Shown here piece by piece: positions 24,595 through 33,505 of a stretch of DNA of 46,076 nucleotides. The notes under the pieces were generated by a model. It did no database searches and had not been told where the DNA came from. It worked only from the letters and a program-made list of their open reading frames with translations. Source of the stretch: Natronococcus amylolyticus DSM 10524. Its GTDB lineage: Archaea > Halobacteriota > Halobacteria > Halobacteriales > Natrialbaceae. Location: positions 101,695 to 147,770 of the forward strand of contig NZ_AOIB01000031.1 of the NCBI RefSeq assembly GCF_000337675.1, written 5' to 3'. Within the stretch, counting starts at the first letter, position 1. The number at the start of each line of letters is the position of its first letter. A program made the translations under genes and the position numbers.

Positions 24595-27069
24595 TCAGTC
24601 CTCGAGCAGCGACCGCGAGGAGTTCGTGACGACCAGCAGGCTGCTGGCGCCCATCGCGAGTGCCGCGAACAGCGGGTTGAGCAGTCCTGTTACGGCAAGC
24701 GGGATCGCGATCCCGTTGTAACAGAACGCCCAGCCGATGTTGCCCTTCACCCGGCGGTCGGTCGCCCGCGCGAGTTCGAAGACGGTGTCGACCGAGCCGA
24801 GGTCGTCGTCGACGAGCGCGACGTCGGCCGCGTCGGCAGCCATCGCCGTCCCGCCGCCGAGTGCGATTCCGAGGTCAGCGGCGGCCAGCGCCGGGGCGTC
24901 GTTGGTTCCGTCGCCGATCATGACCGTCCGGCCCGTCTTCTTGAGCCGGTCGACGGTCTCGGCTTTCCCCTCCGGCGGGACGCCCGCGAACACCCGGTCG
25001 ACCGACGGCTCCTCGCGGAACCGACGGGCTGCGCGGGCGTCGTCGCCGGTGAGGACGACGACGTCGGTGTCCGTCTCCGCGATGGCCGACAGCGTCTCCG
25101 ACCAGCCCTCGCGGAGGTCGTCGCCGACGACGATCACGCCCTCGGCGACGCCGTTTCGGCCGACGGCGACCGGGACGCGTCCCGTCTCGCGACCGTCCTC
25201 TATTCGGCGGGCGACGTCGTCGGGAACCGTCCACCCCCGACCGTGAAGGAGATCGGGGTGGCCGACGACGATCTCGTCGCCGTCGACGACGCCTGAGACA
25301 CCGTTGCGGTGGCTCTCGAAGGATTCGATACCGTCGTCGGCTCCCCCCTGAGCCTCGAGGGCGTCCTCGGCCTCGCCGTCGGCTCGAGCCGAGTCCGGGG
25401 GTGACTCGGTTTCGAGCGTGCCGCCGTCAGCGACGGGGCGCTCGGCGGCGATCGCCCGCCCGATCGGGTGGGCCGAACGGCGCTCGAGCCGGGCAGCTTT
25501 CTCGAGCAGTTCGTCCTCGAGGTCGGTCTCGACGACGGTCATCTCTCCGGTCGTCAGCGTCCCCGTCTTGTCGAAGACGACGGTGTCGGCGTCGCGGATG
25601 CGCTCGAAGACGGTGTCGTCGAAGACGACGATCGACTGCTCGAGGGCGTCCCGAACCCCCGCTGCGACGGCCAGCGGGGTCGCCAGCCCGAGCGCGCACG
25701 GACAGGAGACGATCAATACGGTGAGCCCGACCAGCAGGGCGTCGGCGACGCCCGCACCGGTCAGCAGGTAGACGCTCGTCACGACGACTGAAAGGACGAG
25801 GACGAGCGGGACGAAGATCGTCGCCAGCTTGTCCGCGAGCTTCTGGATTCCGTGGCTCGAGCTCTGGAGGTCCCAGACGAGCTCGGTGACCCGATCGAGG
25901 CTGCTCGTGGCATCCTCGCCGACGCGGACGGTGACGGCGCCGTCGGTGACCAGCGAGCCGCCGACGACCTGGTCGCCGGCCGTCTTCCCGACCGGCAGGG
26001 ACTCGCCGGTGACGACGGCCTCGTCGACGGCGACCTCGCCCTCGACGACCTCGCCGTCGACGGGGATCCGCTCGCCGGCCCGCACGAGGAGCCGGTCGTC
26101 GGGCTCGAGGTCGTCGACGGCGACCTCCTCGTGGCTCCCGTCCGGGCCGACGCGACGGGCCTCGTCGATCTGGACGGCTGTGAGATCCGAGAGGCGCTCG
26201 GTGGCCTTCTCCTTGATCGTCGATTCGTAGTAGTTGCCGACCGAGACGATGACGATGATCGCGACGGTGACGTCGTAGTAGATGTGGTCGCCGCCGACGG
26301 CGATCGACAGCGTGCTGTAGAGGTAGGCGCTGACGGCCGCGATCGTCACCAGCAGGTCCATGTTCGGCGACCGGGTCTTCGTGGCGACGTAGGCACCCTG
26401 CAGGATCGGCTTGCCGGTCACGCCCAGTACGATCGTCGTCAGCGCGGCGATCATCAGGTAGAACGGCGTCGCGAGCTCGCTCGCCAGCGCCTGACTGAGG
26501 AACTCGTACGTCCGCTGGTCGTAGAACAGCCCGCCGAAGTAGGTGGGGTAGATGATCAGCAGGTACTGCATCATCACCATCATCCCCATGAGGACCCCGA
26601 CGATGATCCGGCCCATCATCCAGTTGTCGGCCTTCCGGCGCATGAACGCGTCCTCGCGGTCGTAGGCGCTGTAGCCCAGCCCGCTGATCGCCTCCTGGAG
26701 ATCGACCTGTGAGACGGCGTCGGGATCGTGGTCGATCCGCACCGTGTCGGTGACGTAGCTCGAGTCGGCGTTACTGACGCCCTCGGTCCGCAGCGCCGCG
26801 GACTCGATGAACGCCTCGCAGGTCGCACAGTGCATCCCGTCGACCTCGAGGTAGGTCGACTCGTGGTCGTCGGGTACCGCCCGACCCTCGTCGTCGTCCC
26901 GCTGGCGACGGACGTCCTCGGGGGCGACGTCCTCGACGTCGCCGAGCGCGTCGTAGACGTCCCGGCAGCCGACACAGCAGAAGCGGTTCCCCTCGTCGTC
27001 GGTGACGTCGCTGCCCTCGACGGGGAGCTCACACAGCATGCAACCGGTTTCGTGGGTGTGATCGGTCAT
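24595..27069 (-). CDS. Copper-transporting P1B-type ATPase, CcoI/FixI-like
   Basis: An 824-residue heavy-metal P-type ATPase. The N-terminus has a metal-binding module with C10-x-x-C13 and C31-C32-x-x-C35, then an HMA domain with G-M-H-C81-A-T-C84. The channel motif is [11 protein letters not shown], the phosphorylation site D-K-T-G-T-L-T, and the hinge [10 protein letters not shown]. The CPC motif indicates Cu(I). The extra N-terminal Cys cluster is typical of CcoI/FixI-type exporters that feed copper to cytochrome oxidase rather than detoxify it. The next gene, a UreH-like membrane protein, starts 3 bases upstream in the operon and supports that role. A ~45-residue acidic insert in the ATP-binding domain is unusual. 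Confidence 0.94.
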   Translation of the reverse strand: MTDHTHETGCMLCELPVEGSDVTDDEGNRFCCVGCRDVYDALGDVEDVAPEDVRRQRDDDEGRAVPDDHESTYLEVDGMHCATCEAFIESAALRTEGVSNADSSYVTDTVRIDHDPDAVSQVDLQEAISGLGYSAYDREDAFMRRKADNWMMGRIIVGVLMGMMVMMQYLLIIYPTYFGGLFYDQRTYEFLSQALASELATPFYLMIAALTTIVLGVTGKPILQGAYVATKTRSPNMDLLVTIAAVSAYLYSTLSIAVGGDHIYYDVTVAIIVIVSVGNYYESTIKEKATERLSDLTAVQIDEARRVGPDGSHEEVAVDDLEPDDRLLVRAGERIPVDGEVVEGEVAVDEAVVTGESLPVGKTAGDQVVGGSLVTDGAVTVRVGEDATSSLDRVTELVWDLQSSSHGIQKLADKLATIFVPLVLVLSVVVTSVYLLTGAGVADALLVGLTVLIVSCPCALGLATPLAVAAGVRDALEQSIVVFDDTVFERIRDADTVVFDKTGTLTTGEMTVVETDLEDELLEKAARLERRSAHPIGRAIAAERPVADGGTLETESPPDSARADGEAEDALEAQGGADDGIESFESHRNGVSGVVDGDEIVVGHPDLLHGRGWTVPDDVARRIEDGRETGRVPVAVGRNGVAEGVIVVGDDLREGWSETLSAIAETDTDVVVLTGDDARAARRFREEPSVDRVFAGVPPEGKAETVDRLKKTGRTVMIGDGTNDAPALAAADLGIALGGGTAMAADAADVALVDDDLGSVDTVFELARATDRRVKGNIGWAFCYNGIAIPLAVTGLLNPLFAALAMGASSLLVVTNSSRSLLED

Positions 27070-27072
27070 GAG

Positions 27073-27870
27073 TTAGTGATCGTGGGCGTCGGCGCCCGGT
27101 GCGTCGATCCCGTCGTAGAACGGGAGTTCGGGATGGGGCAGGTGGATCCCGATGCTCATCAGCCCGTGGGCGAAGAGGACGTAGCCCAGCACGACGAACG
27201 CGACCCCGAGCAGGCGGTGGACCCGCTGGCGGTGGACGACGTCGACCGACTCGATGACGGTGCCGTAGAGAAACACCGCGGGAACGGTCCCGATCCCCAG
27301 CGCTGCGAGCGCGAGGGCACCCCCGGCCGGCGACCCGGTCGCGAACGCGTAGAGGAAGGCCGGGTAGAGGATCGGACAGGGGAGCAGCCCGTGAAGCGCG
27401 CCCAGTCCGACGATGCCGGGGCCGTTCGCGAGCCGATCGACACGGCTCATCAGCCAGCCGGTCAGGCGCTCGAGGCCGGGCAGGTGGATCCCACCTGTGG
27501 TTCGGCCGAGCAGGTAGTAGATCCCGGTGGCGATGACGAACCCGCCGACGAGCAGGCCGACGCCGCCCCGGATCGGTTCGACCAGGGGCGTCAGCGAGTC
27601 GGTCGTGACAAAAAGGAGGCCGCCGAGCGTGCCGAAGAGGGCACCGATGAGCGTGTAGCTCGCGGTTCGACCGAGGTTGAACAGCGCGTGCTGGCGCACC
27701 TCGTAGGTCGACAGGTGAGAGCCGCGTTTCCCGGTCGTCGCGCCGTCGTCCATCCGACCCGCGTAGACGGTGACCAGCGGTCCACACATTCCGATACAGT
27801 GGGCGCCGGCCAGCAGGCCGATAAGCAGGAACAGCGCGACGTCGATACCGAGGAGGGTGAACGGATCCAT
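27073..27870 (-). CDS. UreH/TauE-SafE-like membrane protein, copper/cytochrome assembly
   Basis: A 265-residue membrane protein with about six hydrophobic segments of the UreH/DsbD-like transmembrane family. It has the diagnostic H-C-I-G-M-C-G-P-L near residue 25, and a second half-repeat with L-H-G-L-L-P-C-P-I-L-Y-P. The two Cys/Pro motifs sit in paired helices as in copper-handling homologues found with ccoI/ccoG genes. The copper ATPase follows it with a 3-base gap, so they are probably one transcript. The likely role is transfer of copper or reductant for a haem-copper oxidase. A sulfite/sulfonate exporter is a less likely reading. The cytoplasmic loop around G-A-T-T-G-K-R-G is basic. Confidence 0.85.
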   Translation of the reverse strand: MDPFTLLGIDVALFLLIGLLAGAHCIGMCGPLVTVYAGRMDDGATTGKRGSHLSTYEVRQHALFNLGRTASYTLIGALFGTLGGLLFVTTDSLTPLVEPIRGGVGLLVGGFVIATGIYYLLGRTTGGIHLPGLERLTGWLMSRVDRLANGPGIVGLGALHGLLPCPILYPAFLYAFATGSPAGGALALAALGIGTVPAVFLYGTVIESVDVVHRQRVHRLLGVAFVVLGYVLFAHGLMSIGIHLPHPELPFYDGIDAPGADAHDH

Positions 27871-28050
27871 GTGTAGTCGGAGTCGAGAGCGATCGGGAGG
27901 CGATACTCGTTGCCCGAGCTATCCGCCGGACAGGGTAATCGGTTTCGCCTCGAGCCACGCTCGGCCGCGGCGTCGGGGAGCGAGCGCCGAACGGCCGTAC
28001 GCGTTCGGGTTCGAACCGGTACCACGTCACGACCGAACCGGACAAATAGT

Positions 28051-28058
28051 TATCATAT
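28051..28058 (+). promoter_or_regulatory. TATA-like element for the 28079 gene
   Basis: TATCATAT is centred about 24 bases upstream of the ATG at 28079 in an otherwise GC-rich stretch, which fits a leaderless transcript and supports this short gene. Confidence 0.45.
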
Positions 28059-28078
28059 TCGCGTCCGAACGAGGGCGT

Positions 28079-28300
28079 ATGCTTCGAACCCTCCTCTCGC
28101 GCGTGCTCCCCGGGTCCGACGACGGCCGCGACGAGACGGACTCGGATCGGGACGGGGCCGACTCCGAGTTCGCGGGCTCGCGGCTCGACGCGTCCGTGGT
28201 ACACGCTCACGGCGGGGACGTCACGCTCGAGAACGACGCCGACGCCGACGAAATCGAGTCGCAGGTGCGGGCGGCCGAGCGGGAGTGGTGGCGGGAGTAA
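28079..28300 (+). CDS. Small acidic hypothetical protein
   Basis: A 73-residue acidic protein. The N-terminus is M-L-R-T-L-L-S-R-V-L-P-G, followed by an Asp-rich stretch, then S-V-V-H-A-H-G-G-D-V-T-L-E-N-D and a terminal helix ending E-R-E-W-W-R-E. No known domain is recognised, though the pattern is typical of short haloarchaeal proteins. The TATA-like sequence at 28051-28058 supports the ATG. It converges on the first Dps-like gene with an 18-base gap. Confidence 0.7.
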   Translation: MLRTLLSRVLPGSDDGRDETDSDRDGADSEFAGSRLDASVVHAHGGDVTLENDADADEIESQVRAAEREWWRE

Positions 28301-28318
28301 GTCGGTCCTGACGATCCG

Positions 28319-28888
28319 TCAGTCGAGGGCCTCGCGCCGAACGAGTGTGTCCTCGGCGAGATACCGCTCGAGGACGTGGGCGTCGTCCTCGATGACCACG
28401 AGGCGTTCGCGAAGCAGTTCGCCGGTGGCCGTATCGCCCAGTCGTTCGACCTGCTCGACGTGGTCGCGAAACAGCGCCGCGAGCGTCGCGTAGCCGTCGA
28501 GATCGCGCTCGAGCGACGACCGCACGTCGTAGTGGTGGGGAGCTTCGATGCGGAGCGGGGCGTGCTGGCGGATCCCCATCGGACCGCAGACCGGCACCCC
28601 GCCGAGGGCGTGGACGCGAACCGCGAGGGCGTCGGTCGTCTCCGCGAGTCGATCGGCGGCGTCCTCGAGAAAGCTCCCGAGATCCTCGCGTTCGGCTCCC
28701 TCGAGCAGCCAGTAGTGTTTGCGAACCTGGTTGAACAGGATGTACAGTCCCGAGAGCTCGTCGTTCAGCGCGTCGACGATCCCTTCCGCCACGTCCCGGT
28801 CGATTCCGAGCTCGTTCTCGCCGATCGTGTTCCACTCCTGGCGGACGCGGTCCGCGCCGGGGCTTCGGAGGTGTGGCTCGCTCGCCAT
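28319..28888 (-). CDS. Dps/ferritin-like protein, copy 1, degenerate ferroxidase site
   Basis: A 189-residue Dps-superfamily four-helix-bundle protein resembling haloarchaeal DpsA in length and in segments such as L-F-N-Q-V-R-K-H-Y-W, L-A-V-R-V-H-A-L-G-G-V-P and the C-terminal I-E-D-D-A-H-V-L-E-R-Y-L. Aligned without gaps to the E. coli Dps ferroxidase ligands, H51 is Y59, H63 is G71, D67 is E75, D78 is D86, and E82 is V90. Only D78 is kept exactly. Iron oxidation by the usual inter-subunit site is therefore doubtful; a structural, DNA-protection or different-ligand role is possible. It ends the tandem pair, one base from copy 2, and both are probably co-transcribed. Confidence 0.85.
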   Translation of the reverse strand: MASEPHLRSPGADRVRQEWNTIGENELGIDRDVAEGIVDALNDELSGLYILFNQVRKHYWLLEGAEREDLGSFLEDAADRLAETTDALAVRVHALGGVPVCGPMGIRQHAPLRIEAPHHYDVRSSLERDLDGYATLAALFRDHVEQVERLGDTATGELLRERLVVIEDDAHVLERYLAEDTLVRREALD

Positions 28889-28889
28889 G

Positions 28890-29465
28890 TTACTTCGTCG
28901 CCTCCGTCAACACGAGCGTGTCGCTCTCGAGGAACTGCTCGATCGCGTGGGCGTCGTCCTCGAGGGTCGTCAGGTGGTCGTCCAGTCGCTCGGCCGTCCC
29001 GAAGTCGCCCGCCTCCCGGGCCAACTCGACGTGGTCGCGCACGCTCGCGACCAGCGTCGCGTACCCCTCGAGGTCGCCCGCGAGCGACGCGCGCAGATCG
29101 TACAGATCCTCCGCCTCGAGGTGGACCGCGGCGCGCTCCTGGATCGTCGGCGGCGTGTTCGGCGGGATCCCGCCGAGTTCGACGATCCGGACCGCGAGGT
29201 CGTCGTTGATCGCGCGGACCCGTTTGTACGCTCCCTGCAAGAAATCCGCGACCTCGCGGAACTCGGCACCCTCGGCCGTCCAGTAGTGCTTTCGAAGGAG
29301 ATAGAAGAGGTTGAACGAGCCGGCACAGTCGACGCCGAGGGCGTCGACGATCGCCTCGGCCGCCTCGGGCTCGATCCGGAGGTCGTTCGTCCCGACGGTG
29401 CCCCACTCCTGGCGGCGGTCGCCGGTTTCCGGTTCGCGAACCAGCCCGATCTCTCGTCTCGACAT
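28890..29465 (-). CDS. Dps/ferritin-like protein, copy 2, degenerate ferroxidase site
   Basis: A 191-residue paralogue of the gene 1 base downstream, with the same fold markers: L-F-Y-L-L-R-K-H-Y-W, L-A-V-R-I-V-E-L-G-G-I-P, and L-E-D-D-A-H-A-I-E-Q-F-L. Against E. coli Dps, H51 is Y61, H63 is A73, D67 is Q77, D78 is D88, E82 is V92. So both copies share loss of the His and Glu ligands but differ at the H63 and D67 positions. The His one residue before the tyrosine (H60) is kept in both. The ATG at 29465 is followed by a basic N-terminus, and an AT-rich TTATATTCT at 29490-29498 lies about 28 bases upstream as a TATA box. Confidence 0.85.
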   Translation of the reverse strand: MSRREIGLVREPETGDRRQEWGTVGTNDLRIEPEAAEAIVDALGVDCAGSFNLFYLLRKHYWTAEGAEFREVADFLQGAYKRVRAINDDLAVRIVELGGIPPNTPPTIQERAAVHLEAEDLYDLRASLAGDLEGYATLVASVRDHVELAREAGDFGTAERLDDHLTTLEDDAHAIEQFLESDTLVLTEATK

Positions 29466-29949
29466 ACCTGCTGTCTTTCGCCGGACGACTTATATTCTCT
29501 CTCCGGCAGATACATCGTCGTCTACGTCACGGTCCGTGGCACCCAGTCGGAACTGATACCTGATCCGGTTCTCGAGCCGACCGGCGAGTCGCTCGAGATC
29601 ACCGAGACAGAGTTCGACCGCTCCGAGACGGAAAGTCGGCTACCCTACGACACGCTCGGCTTCACGGGGTAACTCGGTGCGCTCGAGACGGGCCACCGCC
29701 GTCGAGCAGTAGCTCGGTCGCGTTCGCGGTCCTCACTTTCCCTTCGCTGTCCGCTCACGGGGCGCTACCAGCGTTCCTCCTTCCTCGCTCGCAAACGCAC
29801 TCGTCTGCTCACGGACGCGTAGTGTCCTCTGTTCACGGACACACAGCGTCCGTTCACACGGTATGCGAGACCAGAGGTCTCGCACTATTCGCACGGTCCG
29901 CGGGACCTTCGGTCTCACTCGACTCGCAAAAATCTATGCTAAAAAACCG
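29466..29949. other. Intergenic region with short repeats and hairpins
   Basis: About 480 bases. The first ~35 bases hold the TATA-like promoter of Dps copy 2. From 29505 to 29672 a plus-strand frame reads plausible acidic protein (Y-I-V-V-Y-V-T-V-R-G and L-P-Y-D-T-L-G-F-T-G at the end) but has no start codon. From 29753 to 29860 the octamer-like GCTCACGG/GTTCACGG recurs four times. A perfect 9-bp hairpin lies at 29864-29884 (TGCGAGACC, AGA, GGTCTCGCA). T-rich sequence just after the HMG-CoA synthase stop (minus strand, about 29931-29949) is a likely terminator. Confidence 0.5.
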
Positions 29950-31287
29950 CTACTCCACGTACCGGTACTTGCGCTCGCCCATGCGGCCCCAGCCGTCGAA
30001 GACGAACTCCTCCTCGGGCGTCGTGAACTCCTCGACGTCGACGTCCATCTCGTGGTTGTGGGCGTCGTGGACCTCCTCGTAGTCCTCCCAGCTCATGTCG
30101 TAGCGGGCCGCGAGCTGCTCGTCGACGTTCAGCGCCTCGATTTCCTCACTCCAGCTCTCACAGACGGTTTCGGCGTGGATCTCTGCCTGGGCGCCGCTGC
30201 CGTAGGAGCCGACCAGCAGCGTCTCGCCGGTCAGGTCGCGGCCGTTCTCGAGGGCGTGTTTCATCGCGCTGATACGGGCGATGTGGACCGAACCGGTGTA
30301 CCAGTTGCCGACCTCCCGGGAGACCGTCAGCGTCGGATCGATCGTCCGGGCGTACCACTCCTGGTACTGGTCGGTACCCTTGAGGGCGTCCGTGTACTCT
30401 CGAACCGCCTCGTGGTAGTCGTCCTCGGTGCCGAACGCCTCCTCTCGAGGCTGGCGGCCGATCTCCTCCGCGAGTTCCTCCTCGATGGCGGTATCGCGGG
30501 TGATGTAGCGATAGCCCAGCAGGCCGGCCTTGCGAACCATTCCGGGGAACGGGGTGTGGAACGGGATAAAGGCGATGTCGTCGGGGTGGACGTCGCCCGC
30601 GACGCTCTCGAAGTCCTGCAGGGCCTCGCGCATCCGGGCGAGGTAGACCTGCACCGATCGCTTCCCGTCGACCGAGGGGAACTGCTGGTTGGGTTTCAGG
30701 AAGTCCGTCTCGTCGGCCGAGCCGTACCCCTGCTCGGGCGACAGTTCGACGAGGTCGGGGTCCTCGGCGATGTACATCGCGACGGCGCCCGCACCCTGGG
30801 TCGCCTCGCCGGCGTCACCGCGGGCGTAGAGGGCGGTGTCGGTCGCGATCACGATCGCGCCCCGGCCACGGTTGCGACCCGCGCGGATCCAGTTGTAGGC
30901 GTCGTCGAGGCTCTGCGTGCCAGCGATGCAGGCGAACTTCCGTTCGCCCTTGTTCGCGTGGTGGAAGTCGCCCTCGTAGACCTGCTCGAGACAGCCCGCG
31001 ACGTACGTCGAGACGGGCTTCGAGTTGTCGAAGGCGCTCTCGGTCGCGACGTCGATCCGGCCGACGTCGTCTGGCTCGAGGCCCTTGCGGTCCATCAGTC
31101 GGTGGGCCGCGTTCGCCGCCATCGTGACGATGTCCTCGTAGCTGTCGGGGAACGAGCTGGCGTTGAGCCCCAGCCCCTTCGTGTACTTCTCCGGAGCCTC
31201 GCCCTTCTGGGGGGCGAAGGTGCCGGGGAGGTCGAGTTTGAGGTTCCCGGTCCAGATCTCGACGGCGTCGATACCAACTGTGGTCAT
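29950..31287 (-). CDS. hmgB: Hydroxymethylglutaryl-CoA synthase
   Basis: A 445-residue HMG-CoA synthase that condenses acetyl-CoA with acetoacetyl-CoA in the mevalonate pathway for archaeal isoprenoid lipids. The catalytic residues are visible: E83 in A-T-E-S-A-F-D-N-S-K-P, nucleophile C120 in K-F-A-C-I-A-G-T-Q, and the His in P-F-H-T-P-F-P-G-M-V. The start is exact because the N-terminus M-T-T-V-G-I-D-A-V-E matches the family and a TATA box lies 24 bases upstream. The length is longer than bacterial MvaS (about 390) and typical for haloarchaea. It is a single gene; DUF2150 lies further upstream on the same strand. Confidence 0.96.
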   Translation of the reverse strand: MTTVGIDAVEIWTGNLKLDLPGTFAPQKGEAPEKYTKGLGLNASSFPDSYEDIVTMAANAAHRLMDRKGLEPDDVGRIDVATESAFDNSKPVSTYVAGCLEQVYEGDFHHANKGERKFACIAGTQSLDDAYNWIRAGRNRGRGAIVIATDTALYARGDAGEATQGAGAVAMYIAEDPDLVELSPEQGYGSADETDFLKPNQQFPSVDGKRSVQVYLARMREALQDFESVAGDVHPDDIAFIPFHTPFPGMVRKAGLLGYRYITRDTAIEEELAEEIGRQPREEAFGTEDDYHEAVREYTDALKGTDQYQEWYARTIDPTLTVSREVGNWYTGSVHIARISAMKHALENGRDLTGETLLVGSYGSGAQAEIHAETVCESWSEEIEALNVDEQLAARYDMSWEDYEEVHDAHNHEMDVDVEEFTTPEEEFVFDGWGRMGERKYRYVE

Positions 31288-31306
31288 AGTACGGGAATAC
31301 TGTCCG

Positions 31307-31314
31307 ATCTATAT
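31307..31314 (-). promoter_or_regulatory. TATA box of HMG-CoA synthase
   Basis: On the minus strand ATATAGAT is centred about 24 bases before the ATG at 31287, indicating a leaderless transcript. Confidence 0.55.
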
Positions 31315-31474
31315 GATATTGTCGTTCGTCGTTTCGACGGTCGTCGAACACCGCGTCGACGGTGCGAGTCGCTCCGGGAGCGACGATCGACGAACCGGTC
31401 GGTCCGGACGAGGAGTGGCGCGGGAGAATCGCTCGTCGGCTGTCGAACCAATCGGAGAGAAAGCGCTACGAGAG

Positions 31475-32056
31475 TCAGTCCTCGTCTTCCTCGACGACCT
31501 CGGGATCGCTCATCGCGCTCTGGAGGCTGTCGAGGCCGTTGATCCACTCGGTGACGAGTCCGTACTCGAACTCCTCGGCGACGCCCATGTCGAGTTCCTC
31601 GTCGTCGATGACGAGGGTGCCGGCCTGGGCGGCGTACCCCAGTGCCGCGTCGAGGTTCTCCTCGGCCTCGGCGTCGGCGGCCGCGCCGAGGTAGTCGGTG
31701 ACGGTCCCCTCCTCGGCCGGACCGTTGGCGACGTACTCCTCGGCGGCGAAGAAGACACAGACCAGACTCGTCTGGACGCCGTCGACGAGGATCAGCTTCT
31801 CCTCGTCCTCGATGTCGACCTCGCCGAGGACGACCTCGCGGACGTCCTCGATCTCGGCCAGTGCCGCTTCCTGCTCGAGCTCGCCGTCGTCGTAGTCGGC
31901 GACGATCTTCGCGATCGCGATCGCGGTGTCGTCCTGCAGATTCAAGAGGAGCCGCGCCGAGTCCTCGTCCTCCGGATCGATCTCCTCGTCTTTGATGCGA
32001 TCGATCCAGTTCTGCCAGCGTTCCGCCGAGTAGTACTCGGTGGGGGGATTGCTCAT
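31475..32056 (-). CDS. DUF2150 family protein
   Basis: A 193-residue very acidic soluble protein matching the archaeal DUF2150 family: it begins M-S-N-P-P-T-E-Y-Y-S-A-E-R-W-Q-N-W-I-D-R, has helical repeats such as L-L-N-L-Q-D-D-T-A-I-A-I-A-K-I-V, and a C-terminal W-I-N-G-L-D-S-L. No catalytic motif is visible and the function is unknown. The ATG at 32056 gives the family N-terminus. It lies between HMG-CoA synthase and the TatD-like gene on the same strand, with gaps of 187 and 75 bases, so it probably has its own promoter. Confidence 0.82.
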   Translation of the reverse strand: MSNPPTEYYSAERWQNWIDRIKDEEIDPEDEDSARLLLNLQDDTAIAIAKIVADYDDGELEQEAALAEIEDVREVVLGEVDIEDEEKLILVDGVQTSLVCVFFAAEEYVANGPAEEGTVTDYLGAAADAEAEENLDAALGYAAQAGTLVIDDEELDMGVAEEFEYGLVTEWINGLDSLQSAMSDPEVVEEDED

Positions 32057-32131
32057 ACAGACACCTACACCGGCCGCTTGAAATGCCTTTCTCTACCTGT
32101 ATTCCGTGACGACTGTCCCCAAACGGTCGTT

Positions 32132-32983
32132 TCAGGCCCGCTCGAGCGTCGATTCGGTGTCGATACCGTACACCCGCTTTGGGGTCTCGACGTGGGCGTT
32201 TCTGACGGCGTCGTCGTACCCGTTCTCGAGCAGCCATGCGACCCGCCGAGGGACCGTCTTCGGGCCCAGGACGGCGCCCGGGCGGTCCGGATCGTCGATG
32301 TAGTCGGTCTCCATCAGGAACGGCTCGCCGCGTTCGGCCGCGCGCTCAAGTTCGTCCTTCTCGCCGATGACGCTCGGGATCGGTCCCTCGAGGCGCCCGC
32401 CCGCGTAGTGTTTGACCACCCTGTGGGCAGGGAGCCCGGCCTCTTCGGCCCACTCCGTGACCTCGGTGAGATCCTCGCCACCCTCGGCGTGGAGCTGGAC
32501 GGCACAGTCCAGGTCCGCCCCGCGCTCGAACGCGCGACGCATGACGGCGTTCGAGGCCGACCAGACGTCGTCGTCGACTGCGTAATGAGGCCGACCGGAT
32601 TTCAGCGCCAGCGCCTCTCCCGACTCGACGTACTCCGCGGCGACGTCGATCCCGCCTCGCATGATCTCTCGAGCCTCCTCGGGGGCGTACCCTCGTTCGT
32701 CCACGAGCCGCGAGATCAGACCCGGATGGACGCCGAGGACGGGCCAGGCCCGACCCGGCAGTTCGGCCGAGGCGTCGGCGACGATCTCGAGGGTTCGTTC
32801 GAAAACGGGTCTGAAGTCCTCGCCTGCGTCGGCCTCGACTCCGAGGTGCCAGGAGGGTTTGTTCACCACGAGCATGTGGGTGCCGTCGACGCGAACGAAG
32901 TCGCGGACGGCGTCGATACCACGATGGTTGTCCGGATCGAGGTGCAGGTGATTGTCCAGAACCGGCCGCTCGTCGTCGATCAT
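32132..32983 (-). CDS. TatD-related metal-dependent hydrolase
   Basis: A 283-residue TIM-barrel hydrolase of the TatD-related archaeal group. Metal-binding motifs are N-H-L-H-L-D at 11-16, V-H-P-G near 103, Q-L-H-A-E-G-G, K-H-Y-A-G-G, and the terminal acidic ligand in M-E-T-D-Y-I-D. Family members are deoxyribonucleases or phosphoesterases; the substrate here is not known. Compared with bacterial TatD the region after the first His pair is enlarged. ATG 32983 begins just before the first metal motif. It stands with DUF2150 and the NYN gene in a same-strand row. Confidence 0.87.
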   Translation of the reverse strand: MIDDERPVLDNHLHLDPDNHRGIDAVRDFVRVDGTHMLVVNKPSWHLGVEADAGEDFRPVFERTLEIVADASAELPGRAWPVLGVHPGLISRLVDERGYAPEEAREIMRGGIDVAAEYVESGEALALKSGRPHYAVDDDVWSASNAVMRRAFERGADLDCAVQLHAEGGEDLTEVTEWAEEAGLPAHRVVKHYAGGRLEGPIPSVIGEKDELERAAERGEPFLMETDYIDDPDRPGAVLGPKTVPRRVAWLLENGYDDAVRNAHVETPKRVYGIDTESTLERA

Positions 32984-33049
32984 AGCCGACCCTGGGGCGT
33001 CCGCGGCCGAAAAGTCACCGACTCGTTCGCGTCCGAGTCGCCGACGGCG

Positions 33050-33505
33050 TCACTCGCCGAGCGTCACCGCGTCGTCGGCCGCGTTCCGCAGCGCATCCGA
33101 GCGGCCGTAGCTGCCCGGGGCGATGGCGATCGTCTCGACGCCGTTTCGACCCGCGTGCTCGAGGACGGGTTTGAAGTCGGTGTCCCGGGAGGCGATCGCG
33201 AGGCGGTCGATCGCGCCCTCGCCGGTCAGGGCGGTCGCGTCGACGGCGAGTTTGACGTCGACGTCGCCGCTGGTGACGATCACCTCGAAGCCGCGAGCCT
33301 CCGCGGCCTGGATGAGGCCGGGCGTCGCGTGCTCGTCGAGGTAGAGCCGGAGGACGCCCACCCGACCGAGTTCCTCGGCCGCGGTTCGCAGGTCGTCCAG
33401 ATCGACGTCGAACTCCTCGCGGAAGACGTTCGGCCCGTCCACGAAGAGGCCCACCGTCGGTCCGTCAGTTCCGGTCCCGAACCGAGACCGGAGGCGGTCG
33501 AACAT
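33050..33505 (-). CDS. NYN-domain (LabA/DUF88-type) putative ribonuclease
   Basis: A 151-residue NYN/PIN-like protein. Acidic active-site motifs are F-V-D-G-P-N-V-F-R-E near residue 21, S-G-D-V-D-V-K-L-A-V-D near 80, and S-R-D-T-D-F-K-P near 107, which is the usual NYN set of Asp residues for a metal-dependent RNase. The archaeal family is thought to act in RNA processing or decay. The ATG at 33505 precedes a short basic leader. It ends 66 bases upstream of the TatD-like gene start on the same strand. Confidence 0.87.
   Translation of the reverse strand: MFDRLRSRFGTGTDGPTVGLFVDGPNVFREEFDVDLDDLRTAAEELGRVGVLRLYLDEHATPGLIQAAEARGFEVIVTSGDVDVKLAVDATALTGEGAIDRLAIASRDTDFKPVLEHAGRNGVETIAIAPGSYGRSDALRNAADDAVTLGE

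Noticed and set aside
29863-31542. 559-residue plus-strand frame opposite HMG-CoA synthase
   Set aside because: Antisense of a gene with all catalytic residues; composition is Val/Arg/Gly-rich and unlike haloarchaeal proteins.
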